Shown one piece after another: positions 24,956-38,344 of a stretch of DNA of 64,000 bases; position 1 is the stretch's first letter, and the number at the start of each line of letters is the position of its first letter. The notes under the pieces are model-generated. The model had not been told where the DNA came from, did not search any database, and saw nothing but the letters and a program-made list of their open reading frames with translations. The stretch comes from Trichinella spiralis. Lineage: Eukaryota; Nematoda; Enoplea; Trichinellida; Trichinellidae. A program made the position numbers and the translations under genes. The stretch covers positions 10,840,067 through 10,904,066 of the forward strand of contig CM012954.1 of the NCBI GenBank assembly GCA_000181795.3, in the 5' to 3' direction.

Positions 24956-27089
24956 TGACTAATACCTGTGGCATGCAGACTTGTTTTTCTCAGTTTTGAG
25001 CTTACAGATTTAACTACACTCATCAAGCAAGCATACGTGCCAGTTGTGTCGATGAGAAGAAGCCTCAGCTACAGAGACAGACAACTGACAGAGAACTAAA
25101 CGTCATTCGTGTACATTCTAGTAACCGGCAGGTATGCAAAACATATTTTTGCCATTCACCATCTGAAAATAACTAGACGTAGCAGCTGACGTGATAGCTG
25201 ACTACAATAAACTTTTATAAATTAGATGATCTGTTCCTCTGCTTTGATAAAATCGCATTTACCAATTCATCTGATGTGACAAAAGACGCGAAAATATCTG
25301 ACAAAGGCATATGCAACACATTTATCAAACTCTTAGAACAAAGCCGCATTTTGTCTAACTGGCGTCTAAACGACCAGTAAGAAAGGTGGTGAAAATTTAG
25401 CCTCAAGTCGAAAATACTCTTAGCATCGCGCAAAATTAATTTCTGGTAGTGTCTGTTGATAGTTCAGAAAAGTATAAATTATTGTTACAAAATAGTTCTC
25501 GACGAAATAAATTACTCAGATGGGATTTCAAAGTTCATATTCGATCCCGGAGTTCATCGACCCCTTGGGGTCGATATCGACCACTTTGGCTACCCCTGCC
25601 TCAGGCCAATCGGAGAACGGGAGGGACAAATTTCACCTGGGAAGCACCCCTGCTGTGTGCGTTAACTAGCAAAAGCAGCTAACTGAAGAAGGACATATGT
25701 TAAATCTACAAAATATGAATTCAAATTAATTATTAGTACAGGACAACGTGATGTACCTCAGCACCTTTACTCAAGATCAGTTATTATTATTATTATTATC
25801 GTCACTCTCCTGACACATGCAACGACTCTCTCTCATTCTCGTTAATCGTTGCTATCCAGAACAATTAGCATTAATGTTTTTCTGTTCCTTGTAAACCTTA
25901 CTTTAAACAATGAATAAAAACATAATGATACGTACAACTGTATGTTTTTTATGTAAAACTCGAGCATAACAGACTACAATTACAAAGAATCAAACATTCG
26001 TGGTTTGTGCAAAATTTCAGATAGACTGACAACATTTTATATTTGAAAATTCAAAAATGACCCAAGCAAACGGCACTGATCAACAAAAATTGCCCACTAA
26101 AACATAAGTATACCAGTAATGTGCGTCTATAAAAAAATGACCCGAGCAAAATGGTGTCAATTTCTATACTAAACTATGCGTGACAGCTACTGAAGCAACG
26201 CTGATTTGCATAATAGGGTAGACAACGTGCGCATATTACCGATCAAGTCTACGCATTACGCCTATGCAAAATATAACAGCTATTTTTCCTTCAATATTTT
26301 AATTTTAAATTTGCCTTTTACTTTACAATTTTGAAACGTACAAAAAATTAATGTGTATCAACTGATAATGTAACCAGATGGGTGATATTATTGAAAGACT
26401 TATTTATGAAAAAATTTTCAAGTGAGATTTCGGCATTTGAAATAACAACAACTGGTTTTAACTCATTGAAATATACATGCACTCGTGTAAAAAGTTTTAT
26501 AAAAAATATCAAAATAAAACTTACCCTGATGTACACCGTTTCATGCGCGCCATTCGAAATCTATCAGCGATGAGAGCGTAATCTGCCTTTGATTTTCCTT
26601 TTCCGAACCAGAAAAAATGCTCGTCTGTAGAGATTTTCAAAAATAAATCTGATTTATTCAGCTAAAACAGCTTAAAAGAACAAACAATCACTGCAGTTTC
26701 CATCATGCAAATCTTGAGCGTTCTCACACTTGTCTGTCAACTTGCAACATTTTTAATATGGATTTGTCATCAATTACTGTATATTATAATAACCTAAAAA
26801 TCTTTATTTACATTGTAAAAATTTATCTTCACATTTTAGTTGAACTGAATCGAAAAATATTTGTCAACTTTTACTTACTTCAAAAATATTAATACAAACA
26901 CAATTAATAAATATTTTACATAAATTTAAAAAATGCATATTTTTGTTTATTTATAAAGATGTTGAGAGATTTTTTTCTATACCTACTCATCATTATCTAA
27001 AACTCCCCGTGATAAAAACATTACTCCTGGTACGAAAACAACGGTGACGCAACGCCAGCTGCACCCCTTGTTTTTCTCAACGGTGAACA
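24956..27089. other. Intergenic DNA with scattered repeat fragments
   Basis: No supported gene. A GC-richer patch at about 25540-25665 carries TTCGATCCCGG, resembling a tRNA B box, and may be a SINE fragment. Block-B-like motifs occur inverted at 26041-26062 and again in diverged form near 26133-26155. Confidence 0.5.
26041..26155 (-). repeat. Inverted partial match to repeat block B motif
   Basis: ATTTGAAAATTCAAAAATGACC is the exact reverse complement of the 22 bases at 20135-20156 in block B copy 2. A second diverged unit (AAAAAATGACCCGAGCAAAATGG) lies about 80 bases on, aligning with CAAAAATGACCCAAGCAAACGG. This gives a short tandem pair in inverse orientation. It may be a remnant of the same repeat family. 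Confidence 0.45.
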
Positions 27090-27302
27090 ATGGAATCGCA
27101 ATTAAGTGGTCAAATGGTCAGCGTCATGCCATATACCTGCCACAACTCCGGTGGTCAGCTGCTGAAAAAGCGTCAAAATGAAACGGATATGACAGCGCGG
27201 CTGTTCAGACCAGGTGAAGCCGCACAGTACGAGCGATTGCGCAACCATCCCGGTTACTTAATTGTTTTTCGGAGGTTCAGGTCAAGAAAAATGTATAATT
27301 AA
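27090..27302 (+). CDS. Unrecognised small ORF, possible first exon
   Basis: A 70-codon frame in a locally GC-richer patch with balanced codon use, containing ETDMTARLFRPGEAAQYERL and NHPGYLIVFRRF. A donor-like TTCAG|GTCAAG near the end (about 27285) would allow splicing onward. I recognise no family and found no clear acceptor-linked downstream exon. It could be spurious; the support is only base composition and amino-acid composition. Confidence 0.3.
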   Translation: MESQLSGQMVSVMPYTCHNSGGQLLKKRQNETDMTARLFRPGEAAQYERLRNHPGYLIVFRRFRSRKMYN

Positions 27303-27569
27303 GAGTGAGGAGGGACAATACAAGAAAGAAAGTTATCCTTTCAGACGCTTGAACCGCTCTTGAGCTATCATTTCGATATTGGTTTCCTTACTTTTACTGA
27401 ACAAACTTGAATCCCACATCATACGTTGTTCAGATCAGTTACAAGTTGAAACCTACAGTCCACTTACAAAAGAGATCTACAAGTTCGAAAGAAAGATTTC
27501 TTAACAAAAGTTATTTTATTTCTGATTTTCAAACAATTTTAGCTGAAAAATTTTCGACAAATAATACTG

Positions 27570-28052
27570 TTATGAAGAACAAGAAATGCACTTTTTGTGT
27601 CGAATATTAATAAAGTGGAGCATTTTATAGCGGATGTTATTCAAATTTTTACTCCCATCACTTCCGGGTTCTGTCAGTTCAGTCACTGCAGACCTTTGCA
27701 ACTGTTTCGCAATCACTTGTTGCGAATGCAAATGAATATTCTTCAATAAACTGCAACTGTTTTGCAAGTAAATAATCTCCATGAAGTAAGCAAACAGCAA
27801 AGCAAAAGAGAAAACTGCCACCGTGCGGAAACACGCATCCGTGTTAGAGGTGATGATGGTTGGAAGTTAACGTGGCGGATATTATAGTTGAAATGATTGT
27901 TAGAATGATGATCCAATAATTTACCAGTATGCACGGATAGCCGGTGCAAATTTTCGATGACATCCGTTGAATTATGGAGATGATGATGAAAATTAAAAAA
28001 AATGTCGTTCCTGTAGTTGTGAAGCAAACAAATTCTGGGCTGCTGGTCGATA
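27570..28052 (-). CDS. Possible multi-pass membrane protein, partial (5' exon missing)
   Basis: Minus-strand exon 28052-27872 follows an acceptor (TGTGTCTGTCAG). It joins in frame across a 57-nt GT-AG interval to exon 27814-27570, which ends in a stop. The product has a hydrophobic span (TTFFLIFIIISII), a short CTGYPC loop, then a long hydrophobic stretch (NYWIIILTIISTIISAT then FSFALLFAYFMEIIYL) and a polar tail. The pattern resembles part of a four-TM (MARVEL/CMTM-like) protein, but I cannot assign a family. The donor (GTTAAC) is weak and no 5' exon was found. Treat it as a tentative model. Confidence 0.3.
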
Positions 28053-28797
28053 CTGACAGACACAACAGAATGCACAAGGAAAAAGTTATCTACATAAAGC
28101 GAAGAATGGTATTTGTGGCCACAGACGCAAATAATCAGTATTATAATTCATAATAACTAACGGTTAAACATTAAACACTGCATACAACTAACTGTATGCA
28201 TCAGTTGAGAAAGTAGTTTAAAATTCTGGATTATGTATGTTAAACAATTTTCAACTGGAAAACTCTGGTTTAGTTTCACTTTAAAACTTAGAAAAAAAAT
28301 TTTTTAGTATGCTCAAAACTTCACTTTAAACAGAGCAAACAGTTTTTGATGACGATATTTAAACAGACATGGAAAATTATGAGTTCATAATGAAAAAGAA
28401 ATTCAGAAATTATCATAAATTTCTGAATCAAGAATTGCAACCCACTCAAAAATCTTTACTACACACGATAAAACAGATATTAAACTATACATAAGACAAG
28501 ATTCGATTCGTAAACCACAATTTACATGCCTAATTATACATCGCATATTGTGCAAATAGTATAAAATATGCGCACAGATAACAAAACAGCAATTGCACAT
28601 CTAACCAAAGCACTAGGCTAGCTGCAATGGACAAAAGACATATAAAGAACACCATCAAGATGTTTCAGAATGCCAAAATGAAGAAAAAACTGCAAATCAC
28701 AAAAAGAAAGATGTACAGAAAGAATTAAAATACACAAGGAAAGCAAACTATTATTTTTCCCTGGCAATGCCAATTAAAAATTTTTAATTAGTGCAGT

Positions 28798-31353
28798 TTA
28801 ATTACTGGCAAAAAATTGACAAGTTAGGTAGCTGAGCATCAAAGAAAAACCCAACAGCGGCACTGCAATGGACAATTCTCGGGCTCCGTTACAAAAATCG
28901 CCAGTACAATAATAAATTACACCTTGAATAGTTTCCAAATCTTTTGTCCATGGCAGCTGTACACGGGTATTCAAATTTTGCTCCTCTGTTCCATCTTCTT
29001 TTTGTTCAGCTGTACATCCTTTAGCAATTAATTCGTGTTCTAAATAAAAACATACATACATATACTGCGTACAGAAAATGTTTTCAATTATTACAAATGT
29101 ATCAACAGCCATACTGAAGATAATACTAATAAAAATAACTCATCATCTTGTAATTTTATGCAAATCAACATATTTCTTTGTTCTCAACTATGATAAATAA
29201 ATAAATAAATGTTAGCTTGTTTATAAAATTATATTATTAAAGGAGGTAGAAAATTTTAATCAGTTCAGTTAACTTGAAAAAAAAATCAACTCTATTCAAT
29301 CAGCGATTTATGAATTCCCAAAACACTCATTGATACGCAACACATTTGTCTCAAAGAATTAATAAATTACATATTCACCAATGAATGATTATCCTGTAAC
29401 AATTGAAATTAACAACTCAATTTTGAAAAAAAAAGAAACTAAAAGTTTCATTAATTAATTAAAAAATTTCTGAAAATTAAATTAAATGTTCTGAAAAGAG
29501 AATGCAAATTTAACATCGAACGACAATTTGTGTTTACTTTAAATAGCTGAAAATGAGGATCAAAATGAAATTAATCAAATAAAATATGCGACACGCTCTA
29601 TCAAATGACAATTCGATAAAATGAATGACGTGAATCCAACCGTATCATTCATTTTTATGAATAAATTATATTATAATATATTCGTTAATTTTTAATTGCT
29701 CTAAACTGTTCGCTTTTGTTATGAACTTTCTTTCTTCCATTTAATATACAACAGCTTGCTACTGCTTGAATTGGTGTGGTCAACAAAAGCACAATCCCAC
29801 ATAAGTGGAATAATTGATCAACCACTGTCAATGACAATACGCTGTATTTTCAGACACATTAAAATATTTCGACCGACAATCAAAGCCAGTACTAGCTGCC
29901 ACCGCAGGTAAGCAAGCAACAACTATGTCGAAACACTTGTCACAACTCTTCACAATTAGTGAAGAAAATTGAATCCCAAGAGAAAAACACTAAGCACTTT
30001 TGCTTTATGAAAGCCAACAAATTCGCCCTTCAAGCGATCAAGCCGTTCACTACTGCTACAAATCACAAAAGTCAATATCGACATTTAAGTGAACTTCGAC
30101 AACAAAATGCAAATATTGATTTTTCATTACAGTGTGTAAAATTGTATAAATGCTTTTGGATTGAAAAAGGAACATCCAAAAAGCATGACAAATTAAGAAA
30201 ATTAAGAAGAAAACTTTTTGAAAATTTTCGAAAAGTCAATTTCTGCTGTCATAAATTGAAAAACGCAACAGCTATTCATCTTGATCGTCTCGATTGCAGT
30301 GCAAATCAATTACAACAGGCGTCTCCACAAACCAACTGCGAATGCAAGTGTTGTCAGCCAATTAACCCCTTTCTATACACACACACAAACACACTTTATA
30401 ATAATTATGGCTGATTTATTTCTCACGTATATATATATATATATAGATAATCCTGGCAAAATGAAGTTGGTAACTGGCAAATGAAAATTTACCAACAACA
30501 TTTATTATTATTATTAATATCCATCTGTCGAACAATTCAGACAACAACAAATGCCACTTGGAGATATTTATCTATCATATATAAAATTCAGCTAATGCTC
30601 AAAAGGCTTCAAGACAAAAATTCCGCTTCACAACTAACAATAATAATAACAAATGAAAAAATGAATGATCATTTCTTCAAAATTATAAATACTCTTTCAA
30701 TATAGCATATTCAAATTAGCATTTATATTCTATGTCAAATTAAAGCAAACGTATTTGAAATGTACAACGAATGATGCAAACAGTTGAACTTTCAATTTGG
30801 GTTCAATATAGAATATATGTAATTCACAATTGGACGTTGAAATTAAACTATTATCTACAGATAACAATCTTTGTGCTATTTCACCTTCAGTAAAGCCTAT
30901 TTCTTCACTTAATGAATGCAAGCAAAATCGAGAATACCTAGTAAACAAATGCAAACGCGTCGTGCAAAAGCGGACAGTAAACAAATTCATAAAACAAGTT
31001 AATCAGCTAATTTATTGAAATTATTTGATCAACTCTTACAAGCTACTACTGAACTGATTAAAAATAATAAACACCAAATTAAAAATTTCGCAAAAACAAT
31101 AAAACACTGTACTGAAATCTACAGCTTCTCAATTTTCAAATAATATAATTATGAATAACGTACTGAAATTATTCACTTATGAACATACCCTGATCAATAA
31201 TTTTCCAACATGTGCCAGCGCACTGTACACTGCCAGATTGACAGTTATCGAAATCCCGCCCCAAACATGTATAACATCGAAATGGTGCACCATTCTCGGA
31301 TACAGAAGTAGTAGTAGTAGCAGCAGATGATTCGGCACAGAACACTGGCAATA
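28798..31353 (-). CDS. Ly6/uPAR-family three-finger protein, partial (signal exon not found)
   Basis: Two minus-strand exons, 31353-31189 and 29039-28798, join in phase 1 across a 2.1 kb intron (GTATGT...TTTATTTAG). The mature part begins with a CYTC pair (FRCYTCLGRDFDNC) and continues with CAGTCWKIID, KGCTAEQ, YYCTGDFCNGA and a hydrophobic tail (LSIAVPLLGFSLMLSYL). This cysteine spacing, ending in C-x4-CN, is the Ly6/three-finger pattern, and the tail looks like a GPI-anchor signal or a TM segment. Only eight of the usual ten cysteines are obvious. The first exon found opens after an acceptor (TTATATAG) with a signal-peptide-like end (LPVFCAES), so an upstream exon with the start codon is missing from my model. 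Family members modulate receptors and channels at the cell surface; the partner is unknown. Confidence 0.75.
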
Positions 31354-34300
31354 CTATATAAATTTCAACAAAAACAATTACGCTATTTCACATAAACAAC
31401 AACAACAACAAAAACATACAAAAGAGGCCAGATAGGAATAACGGGTATATGAAAATACTGTACATTATCGTGCAATTGTCAAACAATGGCCAAATTAGAT
31501 TAGCTCAAATCAGAGCGTTGCTCACTCAACTGCCATACAACAGGTGCAGTAACGGCCGGCTTAATGCCACACTGCCAACTTTACACAAGACCTGTTCTAA
31601 ACTGACAAGAAACAAGACTAACCAGGGTTACAGTATTTTGTAATTATGATTCGCAGGTTGTACCAGTATAATTTTTTTAATTTGCATTTTAAACAGTAAA
31701 AAATAAAAATCAGTAACAGTTGCGCAGCACAACTTTTAAACGTTGTGAAAAGTTATTGCATTTGGAAATTGAAAATAATACTAAAAATGCAAATATAAAT
31801 GAATATGTAAATTATTGTGTATAGTAAAAAAAAGTATTGCATGACTTTTTTATAATTAAATTTAGCAAGGAAAACTAAAACTTTGTAATATGCAATAACT
31901 GATTTGATAAAAACGAAATGAAATGAAATATAAAATTAGTTTAAGAAAATTACAATTTAAACTGAAATTACACTGACAAATTGCACGCAAATGTTTGTGA
32001 ATTTTTAATTGATTCAAGAGTTGAAATTTTTATCTAAAAAACAACTGTTTCTAAAACAATTGGATGCTTTCAAAAAATTTTTTTTCAATCAATTGTAAAA
32101 GAAGCTGATTTGAGTTGTACACGCGGTTTCTTGTTACGCAGAAAGGTTCTCAATTTGCAATCCAATTTTACATTGAATAATTTGATTGTTGAAATAAAAT
32201 TGAATCGCTGAAAAAAACAATAAATAAGTGCTGTTGAAATGAAGTGAATTGAAATCAAATTTGAAATTATTTCTTCCAGCCGAGGGAAATTGTCATGGCA
32301 TTTTTGAAAGCAAGAATCCAAAGCAGACAGGATAAAAATTTCCTTTTCAATAGATGGTAATTGATATGGTTTGATTTTGCATAATTATTCTTATTCATTT
32401 ATTTATTTTGAAGCAGAATAGCTGGCAGTTAGTTTCCAATTTCTTCAACCAACATTTCACTTGTAAATTGGCGAATAATTAATTAGTTCTAAGTAAATGA
32501 GGATAAAGCAAACAGTTCATTTGAAATTCTCCATCATTTCACTTATTTTAAACAAAGAAGAAAAAATATTGCTTTTCCATTTTTGTTTATTGAAGCTGAA
32601 TTCAAATTTGCATAAATTCAAAGAGCACAGTTTGTAGAAATATCGGATGGACAAAAGTAAACAGTGAATAATGCAGTTGTGAATAGAATTATTAAATTAA
32701 TAATTCACATTCACAATAACAAAGGAAAACAATTTGGAAAAGTGCTATTTGAAAATTGCGTTGTTCTTACAGTGTCATTTTAATTTCAGCAGCAAGCAAA
32801 TTGAATAAATATTGAAAATCAGTATTATTCTACTGGTTGATCAAAGTCGTCATTCAATTTCCGCCGTGTCATGGTCAGAACTAATGTTAAAAATACCGTC
32901 GTTGAATCATGCGGAAAAACGAGTTTTATCAAACGAAACTTATGCAATCCAGTTGAACGAAATTTTTACAACAGCCCAAGGTTAGGTTTGAAAAAATATT
33001 TTCAAAAATTTCACAATTATTAAAAAAAAATACGGCAATTTTGAAATATTTTGCAAAATTTATTATGAATATGATTTTTTTGCACAAATTGTACTTATCA
33101 GCAGAAGTATCTGCAAAATTATAATGAATAATAATGGAAAAATAATGTCAGCTCTTTGGTCGTGACATTTTTAAATATTAAAACAAAAAAAAATAACTGA
33201 CACAAGTGTTAAAAAAGTAAAAAATGGAAATTTGTCTTTGCATAAATAAACGACACGAAAAAAATCATTACGTAGTTCAAAATTGAAAATTTCACGCAGC
33301 AATAAGAAGCGTATTTATATATATGTACAGATATGTCGTTAGTAGTTTTTCTTTTCCTTTTCCATGATTCATCCAAATCAATCCAATCTTACCACAGTGA
33401 CATAAGCTGAAAGCAAAAAAAAAGGAAAAAAAAACAAAAATGGGCGTGGTCTTTCTTGATCAGTTTTCAGCATCTTTTTTTGCCAAACGCTAAAATATGC
33501 CACGGATATCGGCGTGTACAATCGACATGTCAACGTTTGCTGATGGCCTTTGTACGCTTTTGGCTAGGCTAAGCGACACAATCCGCCACATCAGCATGAT
33601 TCAACACGTCGCCTGATTTGCCTATTGATTGCATTCAACGGTAATTTCTTGGTTAAACAACAACACTACAAAAGGCATGCACATTTCTGCAAATTTCTTC
33701 TTGCGCCACTTTATGACAAATGTTGTTGCCTCTTTTTCCATTTATTAATAGCAACACTGCTTTTGATTCAGTTCAATATTCCATTTTGCATTACTATTAT
33801 AGTCTTATTCATTTGAATTCACTTATTAAATTTGTTTTTCACCAGCAAAATTATTGGTAAGTAAATTTAAATTTCCATCACAAATCAACTCACCAAATAT
33901 ATACAGTATTGGTTTTTGTTTTCTTTGAAAAGTAAATAAATAAATTTTTTCGAGATTTTTTGCTATTGAAAAAAATTAATGTTTTCATACTGTAAGTGTG
34001 TGGAGTAAGATTGTATTTTCAGGATTAGTTGTTTATTTGCAAAACGAAACATTATTATTGACGATAGGATTGAATTTGTAAAAAAAATTTTCAAGTATCT
34101 TATTGGAAAATTAAAAACAGAATAGTATATCAATTAAATTTGTTCAGCGGTTTTGAAGAAAATTTAACGAACGAACGATGAGAAATGAATTTTTCTGTTG
34201 CTTGAATTTTCACTAATCACTAATTAAGTAAAGTATCGACGAAGCCACGTTTATTACGCTAATAAGTAGAAACAGTTTCTTTCCCAAACACGAGAAACCT

Positions 34301-34506
34301 GTTAATGAAGCCTTATTGTAAGTATGCTTTCTTTAAAATTAGTAACCGAGCTTGAATTTACTGAACAACGAAATTCTACAAATTGTATTAATTAAAGAAT
34401 TTAAGTTTATTTTGCATTAATTTTGAATAAATTCCCAAACAAATGTATATATATATATTGCAAACTAGTATTCTTCTTTGACTTTTACTGGTTTCATTGA
34501 ACGCGG
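31354..34506. other. AT-rich stretch, no gene recognised
   Basis: It should contain the missing 5' exon of the Ly6 gene if that lies nearby, but no ATG-plus-hydrophobic exon with a phase-1 donor was convincing on the minus strand. The rest is low-complexity A/T sequence. Confidence 0.45.
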
Positions 34507-34691
34507 CTATTTGCAATCATTATCCGCCCACTCGGGCATGTCAATCTTCGTCCGTTCAGCACGTGTGACAGGATATTGATCGCCAGCTTGCCCTGGGGAG
34601 TGGTCTAAGATCCGATCGCTAACAAAGTGGGCAAATTTGTCAGCAGACTTTGCACTCTCTGCAGAGACAGGCTCCAAAAGTGCCTTGTAAA
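34507..34691 (-). CDS. Unassigned terminal coding exon (or gene fragment)
   Basis: A minus-strand frame of 61 codons follows an acceptor-like TAGTTCTCAG and ends in TAG. It encodes KALLEPVSAESAKSADKF, then FVSDRILDHSPGQAGDQY and KIDMPEWADNDCK. Composition is charged, polar and non-repetitive, in a GC-richer patch, unlike spurious AT-rich frames. A different frame (SNFDVDTIFLCATFAAHRAQ) is open immediately upstream, after another good acceptor (GTAATTTCAG, near 34793). Either an alternative exon end or a frameshifted fragment is possible. No family recognised and no linked upstream exon found. Confidence 0.35.
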
Positions 34692-37600
34692 CTGAGAACT
34701 ATCGTTGACAACAATCTGCTGCGCTCGATGGGCAGCAAAAGTTGCGCACAGAAAAATCGTGTCAACGTCAAAATTGGAACCTGGATTTTCTGAAATTACA
34801 TTTGACATAAATAATCAAAAATGCACCAGAAATTAAAATTCATTACAAATTAACAGCAAGTTTAAATTTTTTTTAATATAAAATTAAAAACCATATAAAA
34901 CTAATACATCTTTCTGAAATTGCACCAAATTTATCTTGCATTTTCTGATCCACAGTTTATGATTAAAATTTCATTTATTCAGTTTCAGTTTTTTTAAATT
35001 AAATTCAAAATGTTAAAGGTGTTGTGTACAACACGTGACATGTACAGTAGTACAGTTGGTTTTTTTGCACATGATCCATCAATTGAACAAATAATAATAA
35101 AGTACTAATGTTACAGTGAAAATATATCATTTTTGTAAAGTGAAATTTTGTTTGTTTCTTCTATTACGAAGAAAAAGAGAAATTTAAATAAGTTGTTGTT
35201 GTTGTTCGATTGAAGAGAGTTGGAAAAATTGCTAGCTAACTAGCTGTTTAGCTGGTTGAAGTTGATGAGCAGCGTCAGTTTTTCAAATTCAACCTCTTCT
35301 TGGCTGCTGACTCTTCTGGTATTTCTTCTATTTCGTTTAATTGAAAAGTGTCGACCATCTGTCGCCAAATTCAGCAGCAACAGCAGCTTTATTTATTCAG
35401 ATGTGTTGAAAGCACATCATCCAAAATACACAGCTTTCAGCAGTAGAGTATTGATAATTGAAGTTGATGAGAAAAATATCCCAAAGCTTGATCCAAGGTC
35501 GATCTCCTTATCATCGACAAACACTTGACCAGAGTGTGGTGACAATGGTCACACCTTGACCCGGAAAACATGAAATTTACATTTCTACTTTCGTCATCTC
35601 ACATGCTCTATAATATGGTGACAAATGAACAAATTTTGCAATCTGTTTTCTCCTCATCATACTCGTCATATTTTTTGATGAAGAAAAAACTATTTTTTTT
35701 CCCATCCAATTTTCCACATTTCAAACGTAAACAATTCTACGTCAACCGTTGGAACAGCTAAACAACAATGATAATTGTTTGCAGTAGAAAAATTCAAAAT
35801 ATTATTTCCACGTATTATTGTTGAAAAGCAAATAGAGTTTGTTTTATTTATTCGTAAATTCAATTTCATACCTCAGTTGAAATTTTTTCTTTTCTTTTGA
35901 GAAAAAAAAATCCCAAATAAAATGATCGTGAGAAAGTGAATATAAAGCAACAAATTTTTCCATTCTTTTCAATCGAATTGAAAAGCTGGTGGCGTTTTTA
36001 TTGATTGAAATTGACAAAAAATATCCATCCGCATATTTATCAAAATTTCAGCTAAAAGTGACTAAGCAGACAATGAGCAGATGTTTCAAAAGTAACGTGT
36101 TGTTTGTTGTGCTGCTGCTGCTGGCTGGCTGGCTGGCTGTGAAATGGTGGTTGGTGATTGCAAAAAATGTCCAACTCACTTGGCAACAATGCAAATTTGC
36201 ATTGTTGGCAAACAACAGTATTGCTAATCAAACAATACGGTTATCGAACAATTTGCCCCAGTAGCACATCCGGATTCCAATATTAGCTTGCTTGTATGAA
36301 TGAGAAATTCAATTCACTTTTTCGACAATATCCAATGAATATATTTTCATCATTTTACATTTCGGTTTGTTCTATTATTATTATTATTATTATCGAATGT
36401 GATTCCTTTGAATGCTGTCATTTGAATTCTTGCCAACAGCAGCAGTAAACAGGCTTTTTGCTTGTTTGCTCACACTTTGTGAATTTCTCTCATTCTCATT
36501 CTCTCTGTGTGATTTTTCTTCTCTCGTTCGTTCGTTGTCTCTCGTCAGCCCCAACCAAGCAGAGCAGGCCCAAGCGAGCCATTTTGTTCATATAAATAAT
36601 TTCAACTTTGCTCATTCGAACATATATCAACCAAGCTAATTCGGTACTATAATTTCCATCATCATCAGCTTTCTTCAGTGCAATTTGATTGATGCCGCAA
36701 AATTTCTCTTATTTGTCAATTAATTTTACACAACTTTACAAATAACACCACATTACAGTAAGTCGATTATGATAAGATGGATTTAATTTTTTTTCTTTTA
36801 TTTGTTTTGTTTTTTGACAATAGTTTTTTTTGAAAAAAATTAATAATCAATATTTTCGGATGAAATTATTGATATTTTTCATAAAAAATGCATTATTCAA
36901 TTAATGGAGAAATATTATTTCGTCGAACGTGAATGCCGCCATTGATAATTCTTTCAACAACTGTCACAGTGCAATATAATTTATGAATTTTCTTCGACAA
37001 AAAGGGGAAAATATTTTGTCATTTGAATTTACATTTTTTTCTCTTTGTTTGCTTACAACAACCAACCGTTGACGGGTTTTTTTTCTCCCATGTTACTAAA
37101 TTTGCAATTCAACATTGTTGAAAAGGTCTTTTACGCGTTGGTCTCAGAAAGAAAAAAAAAATATATATATAAATTTAGCATGATCACGTCAACTATAAGA
37201 CGAGGGAAAAAAACATTCTCAGTGAAAATAATTACTAATTTTCTGGATTATTTTGAAAATAATAAAATTTATCTGTCGTGCAACGTTGATCAGTCAGTGA
37301 TTATAGTTGTATATTATTTTTCAGTGTAGATTGAATAAATTTCAATAGAGAAATTCGAGCTCCAGTCGGCAGTTTCATTTTCACTCACTTCCGCCTGGTG
37401 CAGAGCAAGCAAGCAAGCAAGTAGGCAAGCTTATATGCATTTTTTCCACTTTGGCATAAATTTCTGATCGATCTATTTTGCGTTCATTTTTATTTCTTAT
37501 ATCGAAGTGAGTTATTATTTCTTTTTCACAATTAATAATAATAATAATAAATAAATAATAGTTTTGGCGAGAGAGAGAAAAAAAATCCTTTTCTTCTCAA

Positions 37601-38320
37601 AACAACAATATAAATTAATATATATTTTTTATTTGATAAATTTACTTGTGATCATTGTGAGATTTGATTTTTAAAGACCGGTCGGTCGATGTTGTGTTGT
37701 TGATTTTCATACAAATCACGCAAATATATTGTTGTCCAGTGAACGTAGTGGTAGGAATTTTTGCCAAGGTCGACGACGCGAAAATTGAATTTCTCTTCAC
37801 TTTACGCACATTTTTACAACAACACTGTCAGCATTTATTTCTTCCATCAATTGACGTGTCAATAAGCATTTTTCAGTTCACCAAAAATGAACATCCACAC
37901 AATTATTACCACCGTCGCGTTGTTGTTTGTTGGTCAATTTATTCCAATTTCAACAATCATCGTTCAGCATCAATAATTCACTGTGAGTATTAATTATTTA
38001 AATTTTATAAATTCAAATAAAATATTCATATGATTGTGAAATTGGAAAAAAAATATTATTACAGTTTACTGTCGTCATTTACCGTATGAATAGCTCGTTT
38101 GTTTTTCTTTTTTTATTCCATTCAATAAATGAAGAAGAAAAATTAATCCGCTAACACGTCGAAATGTGATAATAATAATAGTAATAATAATTAATCGTTT
38201 TACACTTGCATAGTTCACATTTGTGAAAAAATGTTTCCAGAAATCAGCATTCCAATTATTTGGTAAAAATGTAAAGTTCATGGTCATTTATTACTTACTT
38301 TTATTGCAATTATTTTCCAC

Positions 38321-38344
38321 AATAATAATAATAATAATAATAAT
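38321..38344. repeat. (AAT)n microsatellite
   Basis: Eight trinucleotide units; one of many AAT/ATT tracts between 36.3 and 40 kb. Confidence 0.9.

Noticed and set aside
23237-24962. Plus-strand open frames across the piggyBac-derived gene
   Set aside because: Antisense shadows; the minus strand shows the full transposase architecture.
25549-25560. TTCGATCCCGG as a tRNA gene B box
   Set aside because: No A box, anticodon arm or acceptor stem could be folded around it; at most a tRNA-derived SINE fragment.
35989-36264. 91-codon frame with a Leu/Trp-rich hydrophobic stretch
   Set aside because: The hydrophobic part is produced by a (CTGG)n microsatellite; no other coding evidence.
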